Source of the DNA: an uncultured Collinsella sp.
GTDB lineage: Bacteria > Actinomycetota > Coriobacteriia > Coriobacteriales > Coriobacteriaceae
Direction of reading: 5' to 3'
Assembly (NCBI GenBank): GCA_959602875.1
Contig: CAUGVQ010000035.1
Coordinates: forward strand, 1 to 17,803
Length of the DNA stretch: 17,803 bases
Every line of letters starts with the position of its first letter. Within the stretch, counting starts at the first letter, position 1. The position numbers and the translations under genes were made by a program. This document shows, piece by piece, positions 8,920-15,389 of this stretch. The notes below the pieces were generated by a model. It was not told the origin of the DNA and did no database searches. It saw only the letters and a list, made by a program, of their open reading frames with translations.

Positions 8920-8944
8920 GTTGCACCCTCTACAACGCTGCAAC
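8920..8944. repeat. Dyad symmetry GTTGCA-N13-TGCAAC
   Basis: Six-base arms GTTGCA and TGCAAC face each other across 13 bases in the spacer between the phosphatase gene and the terminator. An operator-like site is possible, but it is downstream of both flanking genes. The remainder of 8860-9014 shows no gene. Confidence 0.25.
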
Positions 8945-9014
8945 AACGGCCCAGCGCGCCGACGCTACCATCCAAACATTGTGTGCGAGAGGAGCGCATA
9001 ACCGCACCCTCGTC

Positions 9015-9050
9015 AGAAAAAACGGCACCCCGCGGGGTGCCGTTTGTCAT
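9015..9050. terminator. Bidirectional terminator between the phosphatase gene and the ABC operon
   Basis: AACGGCACCCC and GGGGTGCCGTT pair perfectly around GC (9021-9044). On the minus strand the T-run after the hairpin is strong (complement of the A-run from 9017), and on the + strand TTTGTCATTT follows. It lies about 30 bases past the ATPase stop codon and thus ends the ABC operon, while also serving the phosphatase gene. Confidence 0.88.
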
Positions 9051-9073
9051 TTATGCCTTTAGCGAGGACTGCG

Positions 9074-9868
9074 CTACGACAGCAGCATGCGGTCGTTGGC
9101 GAGCTCTCCGCCCGAGACCTCCTCGAACTTCTGCAGCAGGTCCTTCACGGTAAGCGAGCGCTTCTCGTCTCCGCGAACATCGTAGATGATGCGACCCTCG
9201 TGCATCATGATGAGGCGGTTGCCCATGCGGATGGCGTCGTTCATGTTGTGCGTGACCATGAGCGTGGTGAGGTTCTTCTCGGCCACGATCTTCTCGGTGA
9301 GATCGAGCACCTTGGCGGCCGTCTTGGGGTCGAGCGCGGCGGTGTGCTCGTCGAGCAGAAGCAGCTTGGGTTCGGTAAGCGTAGCCATAAGAAGCGTCAG
9401 CGCCTGGCGCTGGCCGCCCGAGAGCAGGCCCACCTTGGCGGTCGGGCGCTTCTCAAGCCCGAGCCCCAGCTCGCGCAGACGGTCGGCGTACTCCTCCTTC
9501 TCCGCGCGCGTGACACCCCAGGCGAGCGTGCGGGTGCGTCCACGGCGCTTGGCCATAGCGAGGTTCTCGATGATCTGCATGTCAGCCGCCGTGCCCATCA
9601 TCGGGTCCTGGAACACGCGGCCGAGGTACTTGGCGCGCGCCGGCTCAGACAAGCGCGAGATGTTCTTGCCATCAAGCGTGATGGTACCCGCATCGATAGG
9701 ATAGACGCCGGCGACCATGTTCATGAGCGTCGACTTACCGGCGCCGTTGCCGCCGATGATCGTCACAAAGTCGCCGGGCGCGAGGTGGAGGTTGCAGTCC
9801 ACGAGGGCGCGCTTCTCGTTAATGGTGCCGGCATTGAAGGTCTTGGAGACGTGAGAGAGCGTCAGCAT
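9074..9868 (-). CDS. ABC transporter ATP-binding protein (TrpZ-type importer family)
   Basis: This 264-residue cytoplasmic ATPase powers the importer encoded just upstream. Walker A is GGNGAGKST (39-47), the Q-loop Gln is at 87, the signature is LSGGQ (149-153), Walker B is LLLLDE (169-174) and the switch His is at 207. The DEHTAALDP form after Walker B is usual for ATPases that work with BPD_transp_2-type permeases and PF04392-type binding proteins. It is the last gene of the operon, starting 3 bases after the permease stop codon, so the two are probably translationally coupled. The family and role are firm; the substrate depends on the binding proteins. Confidence 0.94.
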   Translation of the reverse strand: MLTLSHVSKTFNAGTINEKRALVDCNLHLAPGDFVTIIGGNGAGKSTLMNMVAGVYPIDAGTITLDGKNISRLSEPARAKYLGRVFQDPMMGTAADMQIIENLAMAKRRGRTRTLAWGVTRAEKEEYADRLRELGLGLEKRPTAKVGLLSGGQRQALTLLMATLTEPKLLLLDEHTAALDPKTAAKVLDLTEKIVAEKNLTTLMVTHNMNDAIRMGNRLIMMHEGRIIYDVRGDEKRSLTVKDLLQKFEEVSGGELANDRMLLS

Positions 9869-9871
9869 CGC

Positions 9872-10828
9872 CTATCGCCCCCCTTCGGTGGTGGCGCCTT
9901 CGGTCTCGGGCAGCTCACGCGAGGCGCGGGCGTAGGCGCGACGGAGCTGGTACTTCTCCCACACCACGGGCACGCAGAGCGCAAGCGCCACGATGATGGC
10001 AGAGAGCAGCTTCATGTCGTTGGCGTCCATGCCCATCTGAAGCACGATGGCACGGATGAGGAAGTACACAATCGAGCCGACCACAGCGGAGGTCAGACGG
10101 CCGCCGAAGGCATGGAGCTTGGCGCCCGGCAGCACGCGCCAGAGCACCTCGCCGATTACGATGGCGGCAAGACCGATGACGATGGCACCCGTGCCCATGC
10201 CGATGTCGGCGTACTTCTGGCTCTCGCAGATGAGCCCGCCGGAAAGACCGACGAGACCGTTGGAAAGCGTGAGCGCAATCATCTTGGTGACCTTGGTGTT
10301 GACACCGAGCGCGCGCACCATGGCCTCGTTGTTGCCGGTGGCGCGGCAGGCCGAGCCGATCTCGGTTCCAAAGAACCAGTACAGCGCCACGATGATGACC
10401 ACGGCCACGATAACGCCCACGATGATGGCGCCCACATTGGTGGAAAGACCCGTGGCGTCGGTCACAGAGCTGAAGATGGTCTCGTTTTTGAGCAGCGGCG
10501 TGTTGGACTTACCCATGATGCGCAGGTTGATGGACCACAGACCGATCTGCGTCAAGATGCCGGCGAGAATCGCAGGGATCTCAAACACCGTGTGCAGAAA
10601 GCCGGTGACGGCGCCCGCGACCATGCCGGCGACCATGGCGACCACGATGGCGAGCAGGGGGTCCATCCCGCCCACCACCATGACGGCGCACACGCAGCCG
10701 CCGAGCGCAAAGCTGCCGTCGACCGTCAGGTCCGCGATGTCGAGCAGCTTGTAGGTGATAAACACCCCGAGCACCATGATGCCCCAGAGAATACCTTGGG
10801 ATACGGCACCCAGAAGCGCGAGTCCCAT
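9872..10828 (-). CDS. ABC transporter permease (BPD_transp_2 family, TrpY-type)
   Basis: The 318-residue integral membrane protein has about eight to nine hydrophobic spans. Examples are GILWGIMVLGVFITYKLL, LLAIVVAMVAGMVAGAVTGF, VGAIIVGVIVAVVIIVALYW and LLSAIIVALALCVPVVW. The motifs DIADLTVDGSFALGG near the N-terminus and ACRATGNNEAMVRALGVN in the cytoplasmic coupling region are typical of the branched-chain/TrpY-like permeases. Only one permease gene is present, so it probably works as a homodimer. The start at 10828 has AGGGAGG 7 bases upstream. A stable hairpin (10881-10914) precedes the gene and may set its level relative to the binding proteins. Confidence 0.93.
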   Translation of the reverse strand: MGLALLGAVSQGILWGIMVLGVFITYKLLDIADLTVDGSFALGGCVCAVMVVGGMDPLLAIVVAMVAGMVAGAVTGFLHTVFEIPAILAGILTQIGLWSINLRIMGKSNTPLLKNETIFSSVTDATGLSTNVGAIIVGVIVAVVIIVALYWFFGTEIGSACRATGNNEAMVRALGVNTKVTKMIALTLSNGLVGLSGGLICESQKYADIGMGTGAIVIGLAAIVIGEVLWRVLPGAKLHAFGGRLTSAVVGSIVYFLIRAIVLQMGMDANDMKLLSAIIVALALCVPVVWEKYQLRRAYARASRELPETEGATTEGGR

Positions 10829-10880
10829 AACGTAGCCTCCCTATTCCGTACGGGCGCGCCGCCCGTTCCTTTCAGCCAAA

Positions 10881-10914
10881 TGTGCCTCGACGGGGTTGTT
10901 CCCGTCGAGGCGCA
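10881..10914 (-). promoter_or_regulatory. Intra-operon hairpin between binding protein and permease genes
   Basis: A stem of 14 positions (TGTGCCTCGACGGG against CCCGTCGAGGCGCA, one imperfect pair) encloses a 6-base loop. It lies in the 167-base gap between the second binding-protein gene and the permease gene. No T-run follows on the minus strand, so it looks less like a full terminator than an mRNA-stabilising or leaky-stop element that keeps binding proteins more abundant than the membrane parts. A smaller perfect 7-pair hairpin lies at 10850-10866. Confidence 0.55.
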
Positions 10915-10995
10915 GGTAATGTGACAGTGTAGCAGGGACCGCGGGAGCCTGCCACCGGAGCTCGTCGCGAAATGGAGTGGAAACGCTCAGGCGCC

Positions 10996-12018
10996 TTACG
11001 CCGCGCTCACGTCCTCGCCGCCCTCGTCCACGAGCGCCGAGACATCGACGCCGATCTCATCGGCCGTCGCCTGATTGAAGACGAGGTCGCACTCGGCGGC
11101 ACTCATGGTCTCAACGGGCATCTCGGCCGGATCGGCACCCTCGGTGAGGATCTCGACGGCCATCTCGCCGGCGCGGTAGCCGAGCTCCTCGTAGTTGATG
11201 GAAACCGAAGCCAGGCCGCCGGCCTCGACCATGCCGACCTCGCCGCAGATCGTGGGGACCTTGGCCTCGTTGGCAATCGAGGCAACCTGCGTCATCGCAG
11301 CGGCGATGGTGTTGTCCGTCGGCGTGTAGATGGCATCGACCTGTCCGACCATGGACTCGACCACGGACTGGATCTCGTTGGAGCTCGAGACGGTGAACTC
11401 GACGCCCGTGAGGCCGATGGCGTCGAGCTCCTCTTTGGCCATGGCGATCTGGATATCGGAGTTGGACTCGGCGGTGCAGTACAGCAGACCGACGGTCTTT
11501 GCCTCGGGAACGAGCTTCTGGAGCAGGTCGATCTGGTCGGCGACGGGGTTCATGTCGGAAGTGCCAGTGAGGTTGCCGCCAGGCGCGTCGTTGTCGGCAA
11601 CGAGGTCGGAGGCAGCGAAGTCGGTAATGGCGGTGCCGATGATGGGGATGTCGCTCGTCGCACCTGCAACCGCCTGGGCGGCCGGCGTGGCGATGGCGAG
11701 GATGAGGTCGCAGCCGTCGTTCACGAGCGTCTGCGCGATCGTCTGGCAGGCTGACTGGTCGTTCTGCGCATTCTGCTGCTCGATCTCGTAGGTGATACCG
11801 GAGTCGTCGAGCGCCTTTACAAAGCCGGTGTTGGCGGCGTCAAGAGCGCTGTGCTCGGTAAGCTGCAGCACACCGATCTTGTACGTGGCACCGGATGCCG
11901 CACCGGAGCCGGCAGGTGCCTCCTCCCCGCTGCAGCCGGCGAGCGCGACAGCGCCCGTGGCCACGGCGGTGGCAGCGAGACCCTTGGTAAACATGCGGCG
12001 ATCGATAATCGTAGTCAT
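10996..12018 (-). CDS. ABC substrate-binding lipoprotein, TrpX-type family, Tat-like signal
   Basis: The 340-residue protein is a membrane-anchored extracellular binding protein of the ABC_sub_bind (PF04392, TrpX-like) family. Members with known ligands bind tryptophan or tyrosine; the ligand here is unproven. The signal peptide starts with DRRMFTKG (Arg7-Arg8), matching the twin-arginine pattern RR-x-F-x-K, and ends with the lipobox LAGC (Cys29). Family stretches include IGVLQLTEHSALDAANTGF, TPAAQAV, IIGTAITDF, PGGNLTGTSD and YTPTDNTIAA. It is about three-quarters identical by eye to the gene just upstream over the mature part, so the two arose by tandem duplication. The start at 12018 has AAAGGA 7 bases before it and lies 45 bases after the first binding-protein gene. 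Confidence 0.92.
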   Translation of the reverse strand: MTTIIDRRMFTKGLAATAVATGAVALAGCSGEEAPAGSGAASGATYKIGVLQLTEHSALDAANTGFVKALDDSGITYEIEQQNAQNDQSACQTIAQTLVNDGCDLILAIATPAAQAVAGATSDIPIIGTAITDFAASDLVADNDAPGGNLTGTSDMNPVADQIDLLQKLVPEAKTVGLLYCTAESNSDIQIAMAKEELDAIGLTGVEFTVSSSNEIQSVVESMVGQVDAIYTPTDNTIAAAMTQVASIANEAKVPTICGEVGMVEAGGLASVSINYEELGYRAGEMAVEILTEGADPAEMPVETMSAAECDLVFNQATADEIGVDVSALVDEGGEDVSAA

Positions 12019-12063
12019 GGCGAAGTCCTTTCGTTGGGCGCCCTTGCGGGCGCGGAAGGTGCG

Positions 12064-13071
12064 TTAGACGATCTCTGCGCCCTCGAGACCCGAGATGTCG
12101 ACGCCAACCTCATCTGCCGTCTGCTGATTGGCGATGAGCTGGCAGTCCTCGGCCGCGAGGTACTCGATGGGCATCTCGGCCGGGTCGGCGCCCTCGGTGA
12201 GGATGCGCACGGCCATCTGACCGGCCTTGTACCCCAGATCATAGTAGTTGATGCTATAGGAGGCGAGGCCGCCGTCCTCGACCATGGTGTCGCAGCCCAC
12301 GATGACGGGCAGCCCGTTCTCGTTGGCGACCATGGCGACGGTGGCCATGCCTGCGGCGATGGTGTTGTCCGTCGGCGTGTAGACGGCGTCTACCTTACCC
12401 ACCATCGACTCGACGACCTGCTGAATCTCATTGGAGCTTGAGACGGTGTAGCGCTCGTGAGCAATACCCGCGGCATCCAGCGCCTCCTCGGCCATCTTGA
12501 TCTGCACCTCGGAGTTGGCCTCCGCCGTGCAGTAGAGCAGGCCGACGGTCTTTGCCTCGGGGACGAGCTGCTCGAGAAGCTCGATCTGATCGGCGACGGG
12601 CGTGAGGTCGGAGGTGCCTGTCACGTTGCCGCCGGGTGCGTCGTTGTCGGCGACAAGGCCGGACTCGGCAAAGTCGGTGATGGCGGTGCCGATGACGGGG
12701 ATGTCGGCAGTCGCGCTCGAGACGGCCTGCGCTGCGGGCGTGCCGATAGCGAGGATGAGGTCGTCACCGTCGTTCACGAGCTTGGACGCAATCGTCTGAC
12801 ACGTGGGCTGATCGTTCTGAGCGTTCTGCTGATCGATCTCGTAGGTGATGCCCGCGTCATCGAGCGCGGCCACAAAGCCCTCGTTAGCGGAGTCAAGCGC
12901 CGCGTGCTCCGTGAGCTGCAGGACGCCGATTTTATACGTAGTACCGGTAGCAGCGTCGCCCGATGCCGCGGACGAGCCCTCTACCGTACCGCCGTTTCCG
13001 CCGCAGGCAGCAAGCGCAAGAGCAAGGGCTCCCGTAGCAAGTGCCGCGCCAAAGGTCTTGAGTCGCTTCAT
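12064..13071 (-). CDS. ABC substrate-binding lipoprotein, TrpX-type family, Sec-type signal
   Basis: The first gene of the importer operon encodes a 335-residue lipoprotein of the ABC_sub_bind (TrpX-like) family. MKRLKTFG followed by an Ala/Leu core and lipobox LAAC (Cys23) is a standard Sec lipoprotein signal, with no twin arginine. The mature part opens with a Gly/Ser linker, then TYKIGVLQLTEHAALDSAN, and contains VIGTAITDF, PGGNVTGTSD and YTPTDNTIAAG. I set the start at 13071 because AAGGAG lies 8 bases upstream; the frame runs 33 codons further up to 13170, but that segment is Arg/Trp-rich and covers the leader hairpins. Expression probably depends on the structured leader at 13108-13238. 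The ligand is most likely an amino acid or similar small molecule. Confidence 0.92.
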   Translation of the reverse strand: MKRLKTFGAALATGALALALAACGGNGGTVEGSSAASGDAATGTTYKIGVLQLTEHAALDSANEGFVAALDDAGITYEIDQQNAQNDQPTCQTIASKLVNDGDDLILAIGTPAAQAVSSATADIPVIGTAITDFAESGLVADNDAPGGNVTGTSDLTPVADQIELLEQLVPEAKTVGLLYCTAEANSEVQIKMAEEALDAAGIAHERYTVSSSNEIQQVVESMVGKVDAVYTPTDNTIAAGMATVAMVANENGLPVIVGCDTMVEDGGLASYSINYYDLGYKAGQMAVRILTEGADPAEMPIEYLAAEDCQLIANQQTADEVGVDISGLEGAEIV

Positions 13072-13107
13072 GATGCGAGCTCCTTCATTCGAAGATGGAT
13101 ACTTCCC

Positions 13108-13149
13108 CCACCGGCTCGGTGCGGTGGCGACGCGCGGGGCGGGCCACCG
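13108..13149 (-). promoter_or_regulatory. Leader with two mutually exclusive hairpins
   Basis: On the minus strand three blocks occur in order: CGGTGGC (13143-13149), GCCACCG (13122-13128) and CGGTGG (13108-13113). The middle block can pair with the first (14-base loop) or the last (8-base loop), but not both. The last block ends 36 bases before the start codon of the first binding-protein gene. This is the layout of an attenuator or translational switch, but no T-run follows, and the ribosome site (13080-13085) lies outside both stems. Confidence 0.4.
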
Positions 13150-13150
13150 T

Positions 13151-13174
13151 TTGTAAGCGCGCTTATCCACAAAG
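13151..13174. promoter_or_regulatory. Palindrome TAAGCGCGCTTA within TTTG...CAAA arms
   Basis: A perfect 12-base palindrome (13154-13165) is flanked by TTTG and, four bases further out, CAAA. It could be an operator for the importer operon or a leader hairpin. It matches no operator I can name. Confidence 0.35.
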
Positions 13175-13180
13175 ACCGGA

Positions 13181-13238
13181 CACCCGCGCTTTCACCGGGT
13201 GCTGTCCATAATAGACAAGCCCCCGGCGTCGCCGGGGG
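13181..13238 (-). promoter_or_regulatory. Two GC-rich hairpins and a possible -10 in the importer leader
   Basis: CACCCG pairs with CGGGTG (13181-13201), and CCCCCGGC pairs with GCCGGGGG (13220-13238, loop of 3). Between them the minus strand reads TATTAT (13208-13213), which could be a -10 element without a clear -35. If so, the first hairpin opens the mRNA leader and the second lies upstream of transcription. If the promoter is further up, the 13220-13238 hairpin, followed by CTTGTCTATT, could act as a weak attenuator. Confidence 0.35.
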
Positions 13239-13240
13239 TG

Positions 13241-13578
13241 TCACCAAGTGTTAACCTAGCGCGCACGCTCCGCGCGCCCAAGATACCGTTCGCCGAATTT
13301 GCGCCAACGATACCCCATTGCGAGGTATGGCCCTCTTGTGCCCCGCTCAGATGCGGTACGACGGCTGCCGGGGAGCACACCGCTCGGCAAACGCAGCGCG
13401 GGTCGCAACGAGCCGCTCCCCCTCCGTCTGTCCTGCTTCCCAGTCTACGCCACAGCGCGCGTTCGCAGACGCCTGTTTGGTCAAATCACCCCGCGAGGGG
13501 GCATATCCCACGGGGGCGAACCGGCCGAGGCGCGCATTTCGTCTCAAACGCGCGCCCCACATGCCCCATAGCCAGAAG
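13241..13578. other. Spacer between importer leader and ilvC terminator; no convincing gene
   Basis: About 340 bases carry only short, Arg- or Pro-rich open frames without ribosome sites or known motifs. The base composition stays GC-rich. Visible structure is a small CCCC-GCGA-GGGG hairpin near 13490 and one arm of the 13-base inverted repeat (13475-13487). Importer promoter elements may lie in its left part. Confidence 0.55.
13475..13487. repeat. 13-base inverted repeat, left copy (GTTTGGTCAAATC)
   Basis: This 13-base word recurs exactly, in opposite orientation, at 13643-13655. Its centre TTTGGTCAAA is itself nearly palindromic. The two copies enclose 155 bases including the ilvC terminator. 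Confidence 0.6.
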
Positions 13579-13613
13579 AAAAGCGTCCTCCGCCAACCGC
13601 AGAGGACGCTTTT
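13579..13613 (-). terminator. Terminator of the ilv operon
   Basis: A 15-position stem (AAAAGCGTCCTCCGC against GCAGAGGACGCTTTT) has a 5-base loop. The single imperfect pair is a U-G wobble as minus-strand RNA but a C-A mismatch on the + strand, which supports minus-strand use. TTTTCTTCT follows on the minus strand. It is about 60 bases past the ilvC stop codon. Confidence 0.88.
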
Positions 13614-13642
13614 CCGGGCGCGCGATTGCCCTCCCACGCACC

Positions 13643-13655
13643 GATTTGACCAAAC
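13643..13655. repeat. 13-base inverted repeat, right copy (GATTTGACCAAAC)
   Basis: The exact reverse complement of 13475-13487, placed 17 bases downstream of the ilvC stop codon and before the terminator. Possible regulator site or end of a small inserted element. Confidence 0.6.
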
Positions 13656-13672
13656 GACAAAAAACGTGCGGG

Positions 13673-14668
13673 CTACTTTTTAATCCAGGTAAACATCGAG
13701 CGGATCTTCTCGCCCGTCTTCTCAATCTCGTGCTCGTTGATCTTCTCACGCTGCTCGAGGAGCCACTTGTGACCGTTGTTGCAGTCGTCCACAAACTCCT
13801 GCGCAAAGCTGCCGTCCTGGATGCGCGCGAGGATCTGCTTCATGGCCGCGCGGCTCTCGGCGTTGATGACCTTGGGACCGGCGTAGTACTCGCCGTACTC
13901 GGCGGTGTTGGAGATGGAGTAGTTCATGAAGTGGATGCCGCTCTCGTACATGAGGTCGACGATCATCTTCATCTCGTGATAGCACTCAAAGTAGGCGAGC
14001 TCGGGCGGATAGCCTGCCTCGGTGAGGGTCTCGAAGCCGGCCTTCACGAGCTCCACGAGGCCGCCGCAGAGCACGGCCTGCTCACCGAAGAGGTCCTCCT
14101 CGGTCTCCTCCTTAAACGTGGCCTTGATGATGCCGGAGCGGGCACCGCCCACGCCCCAGCAGTACGCGAGCGCGATGTCCCAGGCGTTGCCCGTGGCATC
14201 CTGCGCCACGCAGGCGAGGTCCGGCACGCCGGAGCCCTCGGTGTACTGACGGCGCACGATGTGGCCCGGGCCCTTGGGCGCGCACATGATGACATTCACG
14301 TCCTCAGGGGCCTTGATGTAGCCGAAGTGGATGTTGAAGCCGTGGGCGAAGGCGAGGGTGTTGCCGGGCTTGAGGTGGTCTTTGATGTGCTCCTCGTAGA
14401 CCTTGGGCTGAGTCTCGTCGGGGACGAGCATCATGATGAGGTCGGCCTCCTCGGCGGCGGCGTCCATCGTCATTACCTTGAGGCCCGCCTCCTCGGCCTT
14501 TGCCCAGCTGCTGGAGCCCTCGCGCAGACCCACGCGCACGTCGCAGCCCGAGTCAAGCAGGTTCAGCGCATGGGCGTGGCCCTGGCTACCGTACCCGATG
14601 ACGGCGACCTTCATGTTCTGGATCACCTCGGGCTTGCAATCCTGCTCGTAATAAATCGTAACGGCCAT
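13673..14668 (-). CDS. ilvC: Ketol-acid reductoisomerase (class I)
   Basis: The enzyme converts acetolactate or acetohydroxybutyrate, with NADPH and magnesium, to the dihydroxy acids of valine and isoleucine synthesis. The 331-residue length is that of class I KARI. The Rossmann loop is GYGSQGHAHALNL (25-37). The cofactor loop LREGSSSWAKAEEAG (R49, S52-S54) suggests NADPH preference. Expected catalytic residues are in place: H109, D192 and E196 in DLFGEQ, E228 and E232 in FECYHE, and S251. The start at 14668 has AAGGAG 6 bases upstream. It is the last ilv gene, separated from ilvN by 233 bases that contain a long hairpin, so it may have its own promoter or be tuned post-transcriptionally. Confidence 0.97.
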   Translation of the reverse strand: MAVTIYYEQDCKPEVIQNMKVAVIGYGSQGHAHALNLLDSGCDVRVGLREGSSSWAKAEEAGLKVMTMDAAAEEADLIMMLVPDETQPKVYEEHIKDHLKPGNTLAFAHGFNIHFGYIKAPEDVNVIMCAPKGPGHIVRRQYTEGSGVPDLACVAQDATGNAWDIALAYCWGVGGARSGIIKATFKEETEEDLFGEQAVLCGGLVELVKAGFETLTEAGYPPELAYFECYHEMKMIVDLMYESGIHFMNYSISNTAEYGEYYAGPKVINAESRAAMKQILARIQDGSFAQEFVDDCNNGHKWLLEQREKINEHEIEKTGEKIRSMFTWIKK

Positions 14669-14769
14669 TTCTAACTCCTTACCTTTTCGGTTCTAAAACC
14701 CTATCTGCTATGGTCACCGCGCGTGCCGCGCGACAATCACCTGTCTTGACGCCCGCGGAGAGCAAACGG

Positions 14770-14900
14770 GCACTGCCGACGCCCGCGGGTATATCGCCGC
14801 CCGCAAGTTCCGCACGAGCCGGAGGCGCCAGTGGCGCCTCCGTGCGAGTCAGGACTGCCCGCAGCGGGTGGCGATATGCCAGCGGGCGGTCCCACAGTGC
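14770..14900. promoter_or_regulatory. 131-base imperfect hairpin between ilvN and ilvC
   Basis: Blocks pair in order from the outside: GCACTG with CAGTGC, CGCCCGC with GCGGGCG, ATATCGCC with GGCGATAT and CCCGC with GCGGG, totalling about 30 pairs. The apical part adds a stem of GGAGGCGCC and GGCGCCTCC around AGT, extended by CGCAC and GTGCG with a 5-base bulge. Two uneven pairs (14799 with 14869 and 14790 with 14878) are G-U wobbles on the + strand but C-A mismatches on the minus strand. The element begins one base beyond the ilvN stop codon. It may be an mRNA processing or stability hairpin of the ilv transcript, a separate RNA on the opposite strand, or a palindromic repeat. It lacks a T-run, so it is not an ordinary terminator. 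Confidence 0.5.
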
Positions 14901-14901
14901 T

Positions 14902-15387
14902 TTACGCGTCCCGTGCCCCGCGGCTCATCGCAATCTTGCCGGTCCGCGTAAGCTGGCGGATGCCGTAGCTGCGGAAGAGGTCCTCCATCGCGTCCAGCTT
15001 GCTCGCCGTGCCCGTCGCCTCCACCGTGAGCGAGTTCTTGCCCACGTCGACGATGTTGGCGCGGAAGATGTTGGCAATCTCGATAATCTCGTGCCGGCGG
15101 TCGGGCGGAGCCACCACCTTGAAGAGCACGAGCTCGCGCTCGATGGCGTCCTCCTCGGTGAGGTCCGAGATCTTGTAGACCGACACGAGCTTGTGCAACT
15201 GCTTGGTGAGCTGCTCGTAGGCAACCTCGTCGGCGTTCACGATGATGGTCATGCGGCTCATGGTCACGTCCTCGGTGGGGGCGACCGTGAGCGAGTCGAT
15301 GTTGAACCCGCGACGGCTGATGAGCCCCGTCACGCGGCTGAGCACGCCGGGCTTGTTCTCAACGAGTACGGAGAGGATGTATTTCAT
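14902..15387 (-). CDS. ilvN: Acetolactate synthase small (regulatory) subunit
   Basis: The 161-residue protein binds the catalytic IlvB subunit, raises its activity and gives feedback inhibition by valine. The N-terminal ACT domain is clear: MKYILSVLVENKPGVLSRVT, RRGFNIDSLTVAPTED and MSRMTIIVNAD. The C-terminal regulatory domain follows (ELVLFKVVAP, NIFRANIVDVGKNSLTVEAT, LDAMEDLFRSYGIRQLTRTG). The length matches the usual 155-170. It starts 2 bases after the ilvB stop codon with GGGAGG inside the end of ilvB, so the two subunits are probably made in a coupled way. A long hairpin follows directly after its stop codon. Confidence 0.96.
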   Translation of the reverse strand: MKYILSVLVENKPGVLSRVTGLISRRGFNIDSLTVAPTEDVTMSRMTIIVNADEVAYEQLTKQLHKLVSVYKISDLTEEDAIERELVLFKVVAPPDRRHEIIEIANIFRANIVDVGKNSLTVEATGTASKLDAMEDLFRSYGIRQLTRTGKIAMSRGARDA

Positions 15388-15389
15388 CG

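Noticed and set aside
8985..8999. GAGAGGAG motif suggesting a small gene start
   Set aside because: It is followed by GCGCATAACC with no start codon at usual spacing and then by the terminator.
9335..9364. DEHTAALD instead of the common DEPTSALD in the ATPase Walker B region
   Set aside because: This variant is usual for ATPases of this importer family; the catalytic Glu is present, so it is not a defect.
13072..13240. T-box or other known riboswitch upstream of the amino-acid-type importer
   Set aside because: The leader has GGTGG and UGGA-like stretches, but no TGGNACC core, no recognisable Stem I with specifier loop and no terminator with a good T-run. I keep it only as an unassigned structured leader.
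13299..13571. Short + strand frames in the ilvC/importer spacer
   Set aside because: They are Arg/Pro-rich, overlap one another in several frames, and have no ribosome site or recognisable domain.
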